Positions 19,157 to 19,226 of a stretch of DNA of 19,226 nt are shown here, in pieces; position 1 is the stretch's first letter, and every line of letters begins with the position of its first letter. The notes under the pieces were generated by a model. It was not told the origin of the DNA and did no database searches. It was given only the letters and a program-made list of their open reading frames with translations. This stretch comes from Clostridia bacterium (GTDB lineage Bacteria > Bacillota > Clostridia > Christensenellales > Aristaeellaceae): contig CAAGII010000183.1 of NCBI GenBank assembly GCA_900769875.1, positions 1 through 19,226 of the forward strand, read 5' to 3'. The position numbers were made by a program, and so were the translations under genes.

Positions 19157-19226
19157 TGCTATTTTATCCTTTCGGGAAATTATCAGATGGTGGAGCTCAG
19201 AGCGATTACCTCTCGGTGTGGTTCCA

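Noticed and set aside
19183..19226. Open minus-strand frame ending in TGA just upstream of the epimerase gene
   Set aside because: Only about 13 codons are inside the window, so the end of an upstream gene is plausible but cannot be identified.

Overview
The window looks like the replication and control half of a temperate phage or related integrative element in a GC-rich Bacillota host, most likely a gut Clostridia species. The reasons are AGGAGG-type ribosome sites almost everywhere, and a gene set typical of clostridial phages: DUF2800 nuclease, DUF2815 protein, family A polymerase, P4/D5-type primase-helicase, VRR-NUC, SNF2 helicase and DUF1492 regulator. No integrase, terminase, structural gene, tRNA, rRNA, CRISPR array or insertion sequence was seen, so whether the element is phage, plasmid or ICE stays open.

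Layout. (1) 2-2187, plus strand: an accessory operon of a GS-like amidoligase (cut by the window edge), two small unknown proteins and an N-terminal-Cys class II glutamine amidotransferase. Two of its intergenic gaps hold well-formed type I hammerhead ribozymes (785-840 and 1511-1565) with conserved cores and covarying stems. (2) 2188-2399: two back-to-back terminators separate this operon from everything to the right, which is all on the minus strand. (3) 2400-4244: a Zn-ribbon protein, a 'virulence-related' type protein and a 56-residue protein, expressed from a promoter with a 10-bp-phased TGTCA box array. (4) 4226-6298: DUF1492 sigma-like regulator, SNF2 helicase and VRR-NUC nuclease. (5) 6334-6458: an AT-rich gap flanked by GGTGCA boxes, a candidate replication origin. 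(6) 6494-10185: primase-helicase, DUF7768-like protein, Rha-type regulator and Zn-ribbon protein, all start-stop coupled. (7) 10276-15123: DNA polymerase, SSB-like DUF2815, DUF2800 nuclease, two small phage proteins and a Cys-rich sigma-like protein. (8) 15124-15504: a hairpin-rich non-coding stretch and a strong terminator. (9) 15555-17099: lysogeny module of small Zn-ribbon, ImmA-type protease and XRE repressor, with a perfect consensus promoter and several operator-like palindromes. (10) 17202-17930: AT-hook/HTH protein of unknown role. (11) 17996-19156: a chromosomal-looking sugar-nucleotide 2-epimerase of the capsule/O-antigen type.

How the parts fit: the XRE repressor and ImmA protease probably hold and release the lysogenic state. 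The two sigma-like proteins, the two-part CGTGTTCA/TGCCAGTTA motif and the TGTCA array look like timed control of successive leftward operons. Polymerase, SSB-like protein, primase-helicase, SNF2 helicase and nucleases form the replication/recombination machine. The plus-strand operon is the most unusual part: an amidoligase plus a glutamine-dependent ammonia donor could amidate or ligate an unknown peptide or metabolite, and its mRNA is predicted to cut itself into separate segments.
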